Assembly (NCBI GenBank): GCA_903831095.1
Contig: CAIKWD010000009.1
Span: 1-34,340 of the forward strand
DNA: 34,340 bases
DNA from: Candidatus Staskawiczbacteria bacterium
GTDB lineage: Bacteria; Patescibacteriota; Minisyncoccia; Minisyncoccales; Staskawiczbacteraceae
Direction: 5' to 3'
Shown here in pieces: positions 22,688 to 31,594 of this stretch. The notes beneath the pieces were generated by a model that saw only the letters and a list, made by a program, of their open reading frames with translations, had not been told where the DNA came from and did no database searches. Position numbers and translations under genes: made by a program. Positions within the stretch are counted from its first letter, which is position 1. Each line of letters begins with the position of its first letter.

Positions 22688-24829
22688 ATGGAAAAAAAGG
22701 TTTTCAAAATTGGTGGTATGACCTGCGCTTCCTGCGCCTCGGTTATTGAATACAGTTTGAAAAAAGAAAAAGGCATTAATTCTGCCAGTGTAAATTTAGT
22801 TTCTGAAAAAGCACATATTGATTTTGATCAAAAAGTTGTTTCGGAAAATGATATTAAAAAAATTATAAAAAGCTTAGGTTATAAAGTAACAGAAGGAAAA
22901 GATAACCATGAAGAAGCAAAAATGTTAAGAAACAGGTTTGTTTTGGCTTTGATTTTTGGTTTGCCTATAATTTTTGCCATGATTTTTGGATCTATGGATT
23001 TAATTCCAAAATATATTCAGGCTATTTTGTCGGCAATTGTAATTTTAATCTGCTTTGACATTTGGAGATCTGGATTTAAAAAGCTTGTAAAACTGGTTCC
23101 CAATATGGACTCGTTGATTTTTGTTGGAACAGCAGTTGCGTTTTTTTATAGCTTGTTAGAAATATTCTTAGGCGGAGAAGTTTATTTTGAAAGCGCAATT
23201 TTTATTTTAATTTTTATTTCTTTGGGAAAATATTTAGAGGCTGTGACAAAAGGTAAAACCTCTTTGGCTATTAAAAGTTTAATGGGTTTGGCGCCAAAAA
23301 CAGCTGTTGTTATTAAGGATGGGATAGAAGTTGAAACTCAGATTGTTGACGTAAAAGTTGGAGACATAATTTTGGTAAAGCCGGGGCAGAAAATTCCAGT
23401 TGACGGAGTGGTTGTTGGAGGATATTCTGGTGTTGATGAAAAAGCTATTACTGGAGAATCAATTCCAGTTGAGAAAAAAGTTGGGGACCAAGTTATTGGA
23501 GCTACTATAAACAAAACCGGTGTGTTGCAATTCAAAGCTACCAGGGTTGGAAAAGACACAATGCTTTCGCAAATAATCAAAATTGTTGAGGATGCAATGG
23601 GTTCTAAAGCCCCAATACAATTGCTGGCAGACAAAGTTTCTTTTTATTTTGTACCCATTGTAATTGGGATAGCTTTGCTTTCCGGAGTAATTTGGTTTTT
23701 GGCTTTACATCAGTTTTCTACGGCTCTTATGGTTTTTGTTTCGGTTTTGATAATTGCATGCCCATGTGCTTTGGGACTAGCAACTCCAACAGCAGTAATT
23801 ATGGGAACTGGTTTGGCAGCTAAAAAAGGAATTTTAATAAAGTCTTCAAAAGCTTTGGAAATTGCAAAAAATGTTAATATGGTTGTTTTTGACAAAACCG
23901 GAACGCTTACAAAAGGCGAACCAGTTGTTACAGAAATTGTATCTATAAATGATAAAACAAATCAACAAGAAATTTTAAGTATTTCTGCTTCAATAGAAAA
24001 AAATTCAGAACATCCTTTAGCACAGGCAATTATTAACAAAGCAAAACAAGAAAATCTTGTCCTGAGCAAAGTCGAAGAATTTCAAGCTATACCAGGCAAG
24101 GGAGTTGAGGCTAAATTGGGCAGTAAAAACATTTTGTTTGGTACAAGGAAATTAATGGCAGATAATAATATTTCCACTGATTTTATTGAAAGTAAAATGG
24201 TTACATTGGAAGATCAGGGAAAAACTGCAATGATTTTGGTTGTTGGAAGCGATATTTTTGGAATAGTTGCAGTTGCAGATGTTTTAAAGGAAAATTCTAA
24301 AGAGGCTGTGGAAACTCTTCATAAAATGGGAAAAGAAGTTGCAATTATTACCGGAGATAACAAAAGAGTTGGCCAAGCGATTGCCAAACAGCTTGGCATA
24401 GACAGAGTTTTGGCAGAAGTTTTGCCTCAGGGAAAATCAGATGAAATAAAAAAATTGCAGTCGGAAGGAAAAATTGTGGCAATGGTTGGTGATGGCATAA
24501 ATGATGCTCCAGCTTTGGCGCAAGCAGACTTGGGAATTGCCTTAGGTTCTGGAAGTGACGTTGCCATGGAAACCGGAGAAATTGTCTTGATAAAAGACGA
24601 CTTGAGAGATGTTGTAAAAGCAATTGGCCTTAGTAAATATACCTTGAATAAAATTAAACAGAATTTGTTTTGGGCATTTTTTTACAATGTAATTGGAATC
24701 CCAATTGCAGCTGGAGCTTTATTTCCATTTACAGGGTGGCTATTAAGCCCGGCAATTGCAGCTGGAGCCATGGCATTTTCGTCTGTAAGCGTGGTTTTGA
24801 ATTCCTTAAGCATGAAAAGTTATAAGTAG
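22688..24829 (+). CDS. copA: copper-translocating P-type ATPase (P1B)
   Basis: [59 protein letters not shown]. Confidence 0.94.
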   Translation: MEKKVFKIGGMTCASCASVIEYSLKKEKGINSASVNLVSEKAHIDFDQKVVSENDIKKIIKSLGYKVTEGKDNHEEAKMLRNRFVLALIFGLPIIFAMIFGSMDLIPKYIQAILSAIVILICFDIWRSGFKKLVKLVPNMDSLIFVGTAVAFFYSLLEIFLGGEVYFESAIFILIFISLGKYLEAVTKGKTSLAIKSLMGLAPKTAVVIKDGIEVETQIVDVKVGDIILVKPGQKIPVDGVVVGGYSGVDEKAITGESIPVEKKVGDQVIGATINKTGVLQFKATRVGKDTMLSQIIKIVEDAMGSKAPIQLLADKVSFYFVPIVIGIALLSGVIWFLALHQFSTALMVFVSVLIIACPCALGLATPTAVIMGTGLAAKKGILIKSSKALEIAKNVNMVVFDKTGTLTKGEPVVTEIVSINDKTNQQEILSISASIEKNSEHPLAQAIINKAKQENLVLSKVEEFQAIPGKGVEAKLGSKNILFGTRKLMADNNISTDFIESKMVTLEDQGKTAMILVVGSDIFGIVAVADVLKENSKEAVETLHKMGKEVAIITGDNKRVGQAIAKQLGIDRVLAEVLPQGKSDEIKKLQSEGKIVAMVGDGINDAPALAQADLGIALGSGSDVAMETGEIVLIKDDLRDVVKAIGLSKYTLNKIKQNLFWAFFYNVIGIPIAAGALFPFTGWLLSPAIAAGAMAFSSVSVVLNSLSMKSYK

Positions 24830-24872
24830 TTGATTTTGCAATTCTTTTGTGTTTAAATAAATAGTATTAATT

Positions 24873-25271
24873 ATGGAAAAAGGTTTATTTATACTAATAG
24901 GAATAATAATAGCTATCTTAGCTGTAATTTTAGGAGCTGTTTATTTAACTGGAGGATTCTCCGGAGATACAACTCCCACAACTGACCTTAATACTAAGGG
25001 TATAATTTTGTTTTATGGTAGAGAATGTCCACATTGTGTAGAGGTAGAAGATTATATAAAGGCAAACAACATAGCAAGCGTTGTGCAATTTACACAGTCT
25101 GAAGTTTGGCATAATAAGTCAAATGCACAGCTACTTTCGCAAAAAGTTCAAATTTGTAAGATAACCAGTACTACTGTTGGCGTACCATTTTTGTTTGATG
25201 GCGTAGATAAATGTTATATTGGAGGTCCAGATGTAATTAATTTTTTTAAAAATGCAGCAAATATCAAATAA
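24873..25271 (+). CDS. membrane-anchored thioredoxin-fold protein (CPHC)
   Basis: N-terminal TM then IILFYGRECPHCVEVEDYIK...TTVGVPFLFDG. Confidence 0.83.
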   Translation: MEKGLFILIGIIIAILAVILGAVYLTGGFSGDTTPTTDLNTKGIILFYGRECPHCVEVEDYIKANNIASVVQFTQSEVWHNKSNAQLLSQKVQICKITSTTVGVPFLFDGVDKCYIGGPDVINFFKNAANIK

Positions 25272-25782
25272 GCTTATTGTTTTAGGTTCGTCATTATTTG
25301 GTCTGTTTGGCGCAGGAATAGCTAATGCTCAGGTGTGTCCGGTTTGTGTTGTGGCAATTGGAGCTGGATTGGGACTTTCAAGATGGTTTGGAATTGACGA
25401 CATTTTAACTTCAATTTGGATTGGAGCATTTTTGATTGTTATAAATTTAGGGACTTTGGTTTTAATGAAAAGGAAAAATTGGATTTTCCCAGATTACGAA
25501 GTTGTCATTACTTTGGCCTATATTTTGCTTACTTATATTCCACTTTATTATGCAGGAATAATTGGCCATCCGCTCAATATGGCTTGGGGATTAGACAAGA
25601 TAATTTTGGGTTCAACTGTTGGCGTAACAGCTTTCTTTATTGGACACTGGATAAACCTTTATTTAAAGAAAATCAATAACGGCAAGGCATTTTTCCCATA
25701 TCAAAAAGTTGTTGTGCCATTTGGATTTTTAGTATTGACTACAATAATATTTCAGATATTAATAAACTATAGATTAATATAA
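25252..25782 (+). CDS. multi-TM protein with N-terminal CPVC motif
   Basis: AQVCPVCVVAIGAGLGLSRWFGIDD then TM segments; overlaps the thioredoxin-like gene by 20 nt. Confidence 0.75.
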   Translation: MQQISNKLIVLGSSLFGLFGAGIANAQVCPVCVVAIGAGLGLSRWFGIDDILTSIWIGAFLIVINLGTLVLMKRKNWIFPDYEVVITLAYILLTYIPLYYAGIIGHPLNMAWGLDKIILGSTVGVTAFFIGHWINLYLKKINNGKAFFPYQKVVVPFGFLVLTTIIFQILINYRLI

Positions 25783-25784
25783 AT

Positions 25785-26309
25785 ATGGAAAACAATTTAA
25801 AAATAGATGAGTTTATAAAAAAAGTTCAAAGCAACAAGCAAAATGAGCTTGATTTGTCTTCTGACGAAGATTTGTCAATTGCCATAATGAATTTAATTTC
25901 AATTGAAGAGCATTTCTTTTTTACAGCTGGTAAAACCGGAAAACCAGGATATTTTGACTTGTTAAAGCAAGCACGTGAAATGAGAAAAGAATTAATGTTA
26001 AAAATTGTAAAAGATTCAGAAGGGGAAGTTTGGTGTATTTCAAAACATTTGTTGTCTACATCAATGAGACTTATGGAAGTTGGTACAAAAGCTTTGGGTC
26101 AAGATAAAAAAGAAGAAGCTCAAGATTTATTTAAAAAAGCATACGACCTATATTCACTATTCTGGGGTATAAATTTGAAATTGGTGGATTTGGGAGACGT
26201 TAAAAAAATTGATGACAATCAAATAGATATAAAAGACAAGGATAAAGGTGGGATTATGGGGAAGTTAGGAAAAGTTGTCCAATACGTAATCAACTGCTGC
26301 AAAGAATAA
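25785..26309 (+). CDS. conserved hypothetical protein (174 aa)
   Basis: ORF directly downstream in the same orientation; alpha-helical SIEEHFFFTAGKTGKPGYFDLLKQAREMRKELMLKIVKDSEGE. Confidence 0.75.
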   Translation: MENNLKIDEFIKKVQSNKQNELDLSSDEDLSIAIMNLISIEEHFFFTAGKTGKPGYFDLLKQAREMRKELMLKIVKDSEGEVWCISKHLLSTSMRLMEVGTKALGQDKKEEAQDLFKKAYDLYSLFWGINLKLVDLGDVKKIDDNQIDIKDKDKGGIMGKLGKVVQYVINCCKE

Positions 26310-26318
26310 ATTTTATAA

Positions 26319-26349
26319 AAACCGTCCTTTATTATTGGGCGGTTTTTTA
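26319..26349 (+). terminator. Rho-independent terminator
   Basis: AAACCGTCC tttattatt GGGCGGTTTTTT. Confidence 0.75.
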
Positions 26350-26364
26350 GTACAATAAAACATT

Positions 26365-26964
26365 ATGATTGAATATTTAGTTTTACTCACAATTCCATTA
26401 GCTGTTTATGGCGGTGGGATATATTTTATAGAAACAATAGCCGGAAGAGCCAAACCAAATAAAGTTACCTGGCTTTTTTGGGCTGTAGCTCCACTTATTG
26501 CATCTTTTGCCGCAATGTCAAAAGGTGTAACTTGGGCGGCTTTGCCAATTTTTCTAACTGGCTTTGTCCCACTTTGTATTTTTATAGTTTCTTTGTTTGT
26601 AAAAAAAGCATATTGGAAATTAAGTGCTTTTGATTATTTTTGCGGAATTTTTGCTCTTTTAGCTTTGGTATTATGGTGGCTTACAAAAGATGCGAATATT
26701 GCAATAATCTTTTCTATTATTAGTGATTTATTTGCTTGTATACCAACATTTAAAAAATCTTGGACCAATCCAGAAACTGAACCAGTTATTCCATATATTG
26801 TAGGATTAGTTAGTGTACTGACAAGTTTTGCTGCAATAAAATATTGGATATTTTCAGAATATGCTTTTGCTGTATATATTGTTATAGTTGACGCTTGTTT
26901 GATTTTCGTAATTATAAGGACTAAAATTTTTGCAAAAATAATTTTGTTTACAAACAAAAAATAA
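26365..26964 (+). CDS. multi-TM membrane protein (199 aa)
   Basis: Six or more hydrophobic segments; PNKVTWLFWAVAPLIASFAA, PYIVGLVSVLTSFAAIKYW. Confidence 0.75.
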   Translation: MIEYLVLLTIPLAVYGGGIYFIETIAGRAKPNKVTWLFWAVAPLIASFAAMSKGVTWAALPIFLTGFVPLCIFIVSLFVKKAYWKLSAFDYFCGIFALLALVLWWLTKDANIAIIFSIISDLFACIPTFKKSWTNPETEPVIPYIVGLVSVLTSFAAIKYWIFSEYAFAVYIVIVDACLIFVIIRTKIFAKIILFTNKK

Positions 26965-27002
26965 GGTATAATGTAAATATATAATTAATTTAAAATTTAT
27001 TT

Positions 27003-27794
27003 ATGTTTGGATTTAATAAAACAATGCCAAAGTTTTGCGACTTAAAAGGAAAAGTTGCCATAGTTACTGGAGCTGCAAAAGGCATGGGTAAAGCTGATTC
27101 AATAAAATTAGCAGAAGCTGGAGCCAAGGTTGTGGTCTCAGATATTGATATTGCAGGATGCCAACTGGTTGTTGAAGAAATTAAAAAATTAAGGGGAGAA
27201 GCAATTGCCATGAGATGTGACGCCAGCAAAAAATCAGATGTTGAAGTTGTAGTCGCAGAAACTGTTAAAAAATTTGGCAAGATTGATATTTTGGTAAATA
27301 ATGCCGGAATTTTTCCTTTTGAACCTTTTTTAACAATGCCCGAAGCAAATTTTGAAAAAGTAATTGATATAAACTTAAAAGGGTATTTTTTAATGGCTCA
27401 AGCTTGTGCTAAAGAAATGGTAAAACAGAAATCTGGATCAATTGTAAACATAAGTTCTATTGCCATGGGGCAAGTTGGAGTTGGGTTTGCTGGTTTGACA
27501 CACTACTGCGCGTCAAAAGGAGGTATTACAGCAATGTCTGAGGCCATGGCCTTGGAATTGGCGCCTTTTAACATTAGAGTCAACTGTATCGCTCCTGGCG
27601 CTATTGCAACACCCGGCGCAACAAATACAAGTATGACAAAAGAGCAAAATGATGCAATGTTAGCTCCAATACCGATGAAGAGACAAGGCAAGTCAGAAGA
27701 AATTGCCAACGCAGTATTATTTTTGGCATCTGACGAGTCTTCTTATATGACAGGATCTGTTATGGTAGTTGACGGCGGTTGGATCGCAGGGTAA
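27003..27794 (+). CDS. SDR family oxidoreductase (FabG-like)
   Basis: GKVAIVTGAAKGMGKADS, NNAG, YCASKGG, VNCIAPGAIATPG. Confidence 0.92.
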   Translation: MFGFNKTMPKFCDLKGKVAIVTGAAKGMGKADSIKLAEAGAKVVVSDIDIAGCQLVVEEIKKLRGEAIAMRCDASKKSDVEVVVAETVKKFGKIDILVNNAGIFPFEPFLTMPEANFEKVIDINLKGYFLMAQACAKEMVKQKSGSIVNISSIAMGQVGVGFAGLTHYCASKGGITAMSEAMALELAPFNIRVNCIAPGAIATPGATNTSMTKEQNDAMLAPIPMKRQGKSEEIANAVLFLASDESSYMTGSVMVVDGGWIAG

Positions 27795-27817
27795 TATGAA
27801 CAAAAAATAAATAACTA

Positions 27818-27979
27818 TCGCTCAGCAACAAGTTTTTCGCTCGGCAATCAAACTTTTTTAACGCTCAATAATAAACTTTTTCTGCGAGGAGAGCCTCTCT
27901 ACGGGGCACCCTCTTCTCGAAAAAGTTCATTACTTCGCTATAAGTTTGTTGTCTCGCTCTAAATTAATTGCTTCGCTTA
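27818..27979. repeat. nested palindromic element, copy 4 (three-tier)
   Basis: TCGCTCAGCAACAAGTTTTTCGCTCGGCAATCAAACTTTTTTAACGCTCAATAATAAACTTTTT ... AAAAAGTTCATTACTTCGCTATAAGTTTGTTGTCTCGCTCTAAATTAATTGCTTCGCTT; ends 8 nt before ATG 27988. Confidence 0.83.
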
Positions 27980-27987
27980 TAAAAAAT

Positions 27988-28152
27988 ATGGTAGTAGAAG
28001 CTTATTGCGTAAAATGTAAAGCAAAAGGAGAAATGAAAGATCCTAAAGAAGTTGAAATGAATGGAAAAGGAGGTAACAAAAGGTCAGCTATGACCGGAAC
28101 CTGTGTAAAATGCGGAACAAAGATGTTCAAGATAATGGGAATGAAAAAGTAA
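27988..28152 (+). CDS. DUF5679-like zinc-ribbon protein
   Basis: MVVEAYCVKCKAKGEMKDPKEVEMNGKGGNKRSAMTGTCVKCGTKMFKIMG. The track start at 27946 lies in the repeat. Confidence 0.87.
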   Translation: MVVEAYCVKCKAKGEMKDPKEVEMNGKGGNKRSAMTGTCVKCGTKMFKIMGMKK

Positions 28153-28167
28153 ATATTATAGTTTTAA

Positions 28168-28199
28168 AAAAGTCTGGCATTTATCGCCGGGCTTTTTTT
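28168..28199 (+). terminator. Rho-independent terminator
   Basis: AGTCTGGC atttatc GCCGGGCTTTTTTT. Confidence 0.75.
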
Positions 28200-28265
28200 G
28201 TTGTTCTCTTGCAAAAAAATTGCAAGTGTATTATGTTTAAGTCAGCAAATTTTAAATCAGTTTAA

Positions 28266-28684
28266 AAGGAAAAGAGGCGGTGACTTTGAGCGCGACAACA
28301 TCCTGATTCGCGCGGGTTGGCAATTGCCAGGAAATCGCTTGGTAATTTCAGACCAGAGATAATCGCTTGAAATTATTTGAGGCTTATCCTCCTCCATATG
28401 ACCGGAATGAGTTTTGCTAGCAGTGTACAGGCAGCAAAGTAAAGAGTAGGTTGTATAAACGAGAGGGCAGCTGGGTTTTGCCAGAAAATGATTGCCAGGT
28501 TTGAAGGCCAGAGACCCGTAAAAAGGTTTTATGTAACTGCTGGCACAAACGTGCATGTTATCCACCAAAGCCGAAAGGTCTAGCTGGGAACTGCACGGTC
28601 TCATCGGGGGATGGGTAAAACCCCAAGCTCCGCTTCTTTTCTTTCTATATTTTCAAAGGCTGTTCGTATAGACAGTCTTTTTTA
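28266..28684 (+). ncRNA. candidate structured ncRNA (about 375 nt plus terminator), class unknown
   Basis: Closing helix 28266-28280/28630-28644 (about 15 bp); internal helices GCGCGA/TCGCGC (28290-28295/28308-28313), TGGCAATTGCCA, GGTAATTTCA/TGAAATTATT, GGGG/CCCC near 28607/28621; GC-richer than flanks; terminator at 28655-28684. Confidence 0.62.
28655..28684 (+). terminator. Rho-independent terminator
   Basis: AAAGGCTGT tcgtatag ACAGTCTTT TTTT. Confidence 0.7.
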
Positions 28685-28721
28685 TTTGCTAAATTTTTAA
28701 TATTCCAATGACTTATAAAAT

Positions 28722-28747
28722 CTCAAACGTTTGGTGATTTGTAAGAT
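28722..28747. promoter_or_regulatory. shared operator-like motif, copy 1
   Basis: CTCAAACGTTTGG-N6-GTAAGAT, containing palindrome CAAACGTTTG, upstream of the PaaX/Cas2-like gene. Confidence 0.6.
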
Positions 28748-28796
28748 ATAGTGATTTTGGTTTATAATGGAATATAAAAATGTAAGATAGATAAAT

Positions 28797-29324
28797 ATGA
28801 AAATATCCATTACTGATAAATTTCTTTGGGATGTTTATTATTTCCTTGAAAAAACGAATAATATCACAAGCTCTATGTTGAAGGCGCCAACTATGAGGAA
28901 TTGGTTACCCGAAGAGAAAAATCCGATTTTTGAAAAATATAAGAAGGAAAATGGCAGGAAAGAATTTAGCAATCTTATTTATTATTTGAAAAGGAAAGGG
29001 TATATTAAGTCGAAAAATTTGGAGAATAAAAAGGGAATGATAATTACAAAAATTGGAATGGACAAGGCACTGGCAGCCAGCTTTAAATTGGGAAAAGGGA
29101 AAAAGAGAGAAGATGGAAAATGGATAATGTTAATTTTTGATATACCCCGGGCCCATAGAAGATCAAGAGATTTATTGAGAAGTATATTACTTAATTTAGG
29201 ATACAAGCTGTTTCAGCAAAGCGTTTGGATAACCCCGTATGATGTTTCCGAAAGAACTGAAAAATTACTTCAGGAGTATTCACTTGATCAATATGTTAAA
29301 ATATTCGTGATTGAAGAGTTATAA
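28797..29324 (+). CDS. PaaX-like / Cas2-like domain protein (putative regulator)
   Basis: FSNLIYYLKRKGYIKSKN (winged-helix-like) followed by KWIMLIFDIPRAHRRSRDLLRSILLNLGYKLFQQSVWITPYDVSERTEKLLQEYSLDQYVKIFVIEEL (Cas2/PaaX ferredoxin-like fold). Confidence 0.72.
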   Translation: MKISITDKFLWDVYYFLEKTNNITSSMLKAPTMRNWLPEEKNPIFEKYKKENGRKEFSNLIYYLKRKGYIKSKNLENKKGMIITKIGMDKALAASFKLGKGKKREDGKWIMLIFDIPRAHRRSRDLLRSILLNLGYKLFQQSVWITPYDVSERTEKLLQEYSLDQYVKIFVIEEL

Positions 29325-29354
29325 AATATCTATGTAACTGCAATCTTATATTTG

Positions 29355-29380
29355 CTCAAACGTTTGGAGAAAAGTAAGAT
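29355..29380. promoter_or_regulatory. shared operator-like motif, copy 2
   Basis: CTCAAACGTTTGG-N6-GTAAGAT, same spacing as copy 1, upstream of the MBL gene. Confidence 0.6.
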
Positions 29381-29420
29381 TATTAATAAGTAGATAAAAG
29401 TAGATAAAGTAAATATTTTA

Positions 29421-30290
29421 ATGCAGAAAAAGATAATAATATTTATTGCGGTATTTTTATTCTTTCTGAATATTATTTGTTGGAGGGAAGTTTTTGTTTT
29501 GTCGGAAAATAAATTGTTAAAAGTTGATTTTTTGGATGTGGGGCAAGGTGATTCGGTTTTTATACAGACTCCGGAAAACCATCAAATTTTAATTGATGGA
29601 GGACCGGATTCATCTTTGTTGAGAAAATTGTCCGTGGTAATGCCGTTTTGGGATAGGACATTTGACTTAGTTGTCCTATCGCACCCAGAGTCCGATCACA
29701 TGCAGGGGCTTTTAGAAGCATTACAAAGTTATAAAGCAGATTATATTTTGTGGTCGGGCGTTAAAAAGGTAAATTCTCCGGAATATGACAAATGGATTAG
29801 TATTTTAGACAAACAACAAAAAATGGGAGCTAAAATTTTAATTGCACAAGCAGGTCAGGAAATAAAAGCCGGAAACGTTTTGATTGAAACTTTGTATCCA
29901 TTTGAAAGTTTGGAAGGAAAAGAAATGAAAAAAACTTCAAATGATAGTTGCGTTGTTGCAAAATTAATTTATGGAAAAGACTCTTTTCTTTTTGTTGGAG
30001 ATATAAGCTCTGTGGCAGAAAAAGAATTGGCTGATTCCAAGGAAAATATAAAATCTGAAGTTTTGAAAGTGGCGCACCATGGGTCTAAATATTCTACTTC
30101 TGACTTGTTTTTGGAAAATGTAAGGCCGGAAGTAGCTGTAATTTCTGTGGGAGCTAAAAATACTTATGGCCATCCTACACTTGAGGTTTTGCAAAGATTA
30201 GAAAAATCTGGTATAAAGATGTTTAGAACCGACAAAGACGGCGATATAATGTTTGTCTCTGACGGAAATAAAATAATTAAATTTCAGTAA
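29421..30290 (+). CDS. ComEC/Rec2-type metallo-beta-lactamase domain protein
   Basis: KVDFLDVGQGDSVFIQTPENHQILIDGGPDSS, VLSHPESDHMQGL, VLKVAHHGSKYSTS, YGHPTLEVLQRL. Confidence 0.9.
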   Translation: MQKKIIIFIAVFLFFLNIICWREVFVLSENKLLKVDFLDVGQGDSVFIQTPENHQILIDGGPDSSLLRKLSVVMPFWDRTFDLVVLSHPESDHMQGLLEALQSYKADYILWSGVKKVNSPEYDKWISILDKQQKMGAKILIAQAGQEIKAGNVLIETLYPFESLEGKEMKKTSNDSCVVAKLIYGKDSFLFVGDISSVAEKELADSKENIKSEVLKVAHHGSKYSTSDLFLENVRPEVAVISVGAKNTYGHPTLEVLQRLEKSGIKMFRTDKDGDIMFVSDGNKIIKFQ

Positions 30291-30295
30291 TAACA

Positions 30296-30460
30296 TCGCT
30301 TGGTAAAGAACTTTTTTCGCTCGCCAATCAAACTTTTTTACGTTCGGTAATAAACTTTTCTGCGCTATTTCGCCACTTCGTGTGCGAAGGGCTTTCGAAA
30401 AGTTCATTACCTCACTTACGTTTAGTTTATTGGCTCGCTACAAAGTTTATTAACTCGCTT
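30296..30460. repeat. nested palindromic element, copy 5 (three-tier)
   Basis: Three nested arm pairs (GGTAAAGAAC/GTTTATTAAC, GCCAATCAAACT/AGTTTATTGGC, GGTAATAAACTTTTC/GAAAAGTTCATTACC) around a CACTTCGTG apical loop; ends 10 nt before ATG 30471. Confidence 0.87.
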
Positions 30461-30470
30461 AAAACATTTT

Positions 30471-31559
30471 ATGAAAGATTTAGATTTTCCGCTTTTTAAA
30501 ACAAAGAGCGACATATACAAAAAGTTTGATTTGACGGATATGAAAAGCCGCCAAGAGTATTTTGAGTACAAAGCAGGACCTGAAATAAAAAAGCTTCGTG
30601 AATATTTTAAAAGCAACACATTTATTGCTTATTTAATGGGAAAAAAGTCTTCTGGAAAAGGAACTTATGCTAAAATGTTGGCTGAGGTTATAGACAAGGA
30701 CAAAATTGCCCATTTTTCAATTGGAGACATGATAAGATCTTTTGACGAAACAATCAGAGATGAAGGTAAAAAAGCCGAGCTTGTAGAATTTTTAAAAAGC
30801 AATTATAGGGGATTTTTGCCACTTGAGAAAATTATGGAAGCCTTGGAAACAAGGTCAACAAAAGTATTGCTTCCAACAGAATTGATTTTGGCTTTGGCAA
30901 AAAGAGAAATTTCCAAGCTTGGTAAAAAGACCATATTTATAGATGGATTTCCAAGAGATTTGGACCAGGTTTCTTATTCTTTATTCTTCAGGGATCTTAT
31001 TGGATACAGAGACGACCAAGACTTGTTTATTTTGATTGATGTCCCAACAACTGTTATTGATGAAAGGGTAAAATACAGGGTTATTTGTCCTATCTGCCAA
31101 ACATCTAGGAATTTGAAACTTTTGGCCACAAAATATGTTGAATATGACAAAGCTGCTGACAAGTTCCATCTATTGTGCGACAATTCAGCATGTTCTTCAG
31201 TATTGGAAGGAAAGCCAGCTAGAATGGTTACAAAAGAGGGCGACGAACAGGGAATTGCGCCAATCAAAGCAAGGTTGGACAAAGATGAAATGTTGGTAAA
31301 AGAAGCTTATAAATTGCAGGGAATTCCAAAAATTTTGTTAAGGAACACAATTCCAGTTGGAAAAACCAATGAAATTGCCGACGACTATGAAGTAACTCCA
31401 GGATATGTTTATTCATGGGATGAAAATGCACAAAAAGCCATAACTTCGGAAAAAGCCTGGGAAGTTGAAGATGACGAGGGGAATCTTTCCAACAGTTTGA
31501 TGCCACCTCCAGTAGTTGTTTCAATGATCAAACAGCTTGTCCAAGTATTGGGACTTTAA
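30471..31559 (+). CDS. adenylate kinase-family nucleoside monophosphate kinase, extended (362 aa)
   Basis: FIAYLMGKKSSGKGTYAKMLAEVI P-loop, FSIGDMIRS, FIDGFPRDLDQ, zinc-like CPIC...CDNSAC, APIKARLDKDE. Confidence 0.85.
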   Translation: MKDLDFPLFKTKSDIYKKFDLTDMKSRQEYFEYKAGPEIKKLREYFKSNTFIAYLMGKKSSGKGTYAKMLAEVIDKDKIAHFSIGDMIRSFDETIRDEGKKAELVEFLKSNYRGFLPLEKIMEALETRSTKVLLPTELILALAKREISKLGKKTIFIDGFPRDLDQVSYSLFFRDLIGYRDDQDLFILIDVPTTVIDERVKYRVICPICQTSRNLKLLATKYVEYDKAADKFHLLCDNSACSSVLEGKPARMVTKEGDEQGIAPIKARLDKDEMLVKEAYKLQGIPKILLRNTIPVGKTNEIADDYEVTPGYVYSWDENAQKAITSEKAWEVEDDEGNLSNSLMPPPVVVSMIKQLVQVLGL

Positions 31560-31560
31560 T

Positions 31561-31588
31561 TTGACTTTAATGTTGGTTGGAATATAAT
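31561..31588 (+). promoter_or_regulatory. sigma70-type promoter of the small ncRNA
   Basis: TTGACT (31561-31566), 16 nt, TATAAT (31583-31588). Confidence 0.75.
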
Positions 31589-31594
31589 TAAGAC

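Noticed and set aside
22306-22776. 156-aa minus-strand ORF and the similar 87-aa ORF at 19628-19891
   Set aside because: Their shared peptide (MNFLxSPGPL...KGG) is only the reverse-strand translation of the palindromic repeat copies.
24057-24085. CTTGTCCTGAGCAAAGTCGAAGAA in copA as another REP-like insertion
   Set aside because: Resembles the CCTGAG...GTCGAAG core, but [19 protein letters not shown] aligns well with normal P-type ATPase sequence without added residues, so chance is more likely.
28257-28604. 115-aa minus-strand ORF in the 28266-28684 region
   Set aside because: No coding-like composition or family. The region is better explained by extensive self-complementarity and a plus-strand terminator.
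28797-29324. Calling the Cas2-like protein a CRISPR cas2 gene
   Set aside because: No CRISPR repeat-spacer array or other cas gene is visible in the window. The protein has an N-terminal winged-helix-like part as in PaaX-type regulators.
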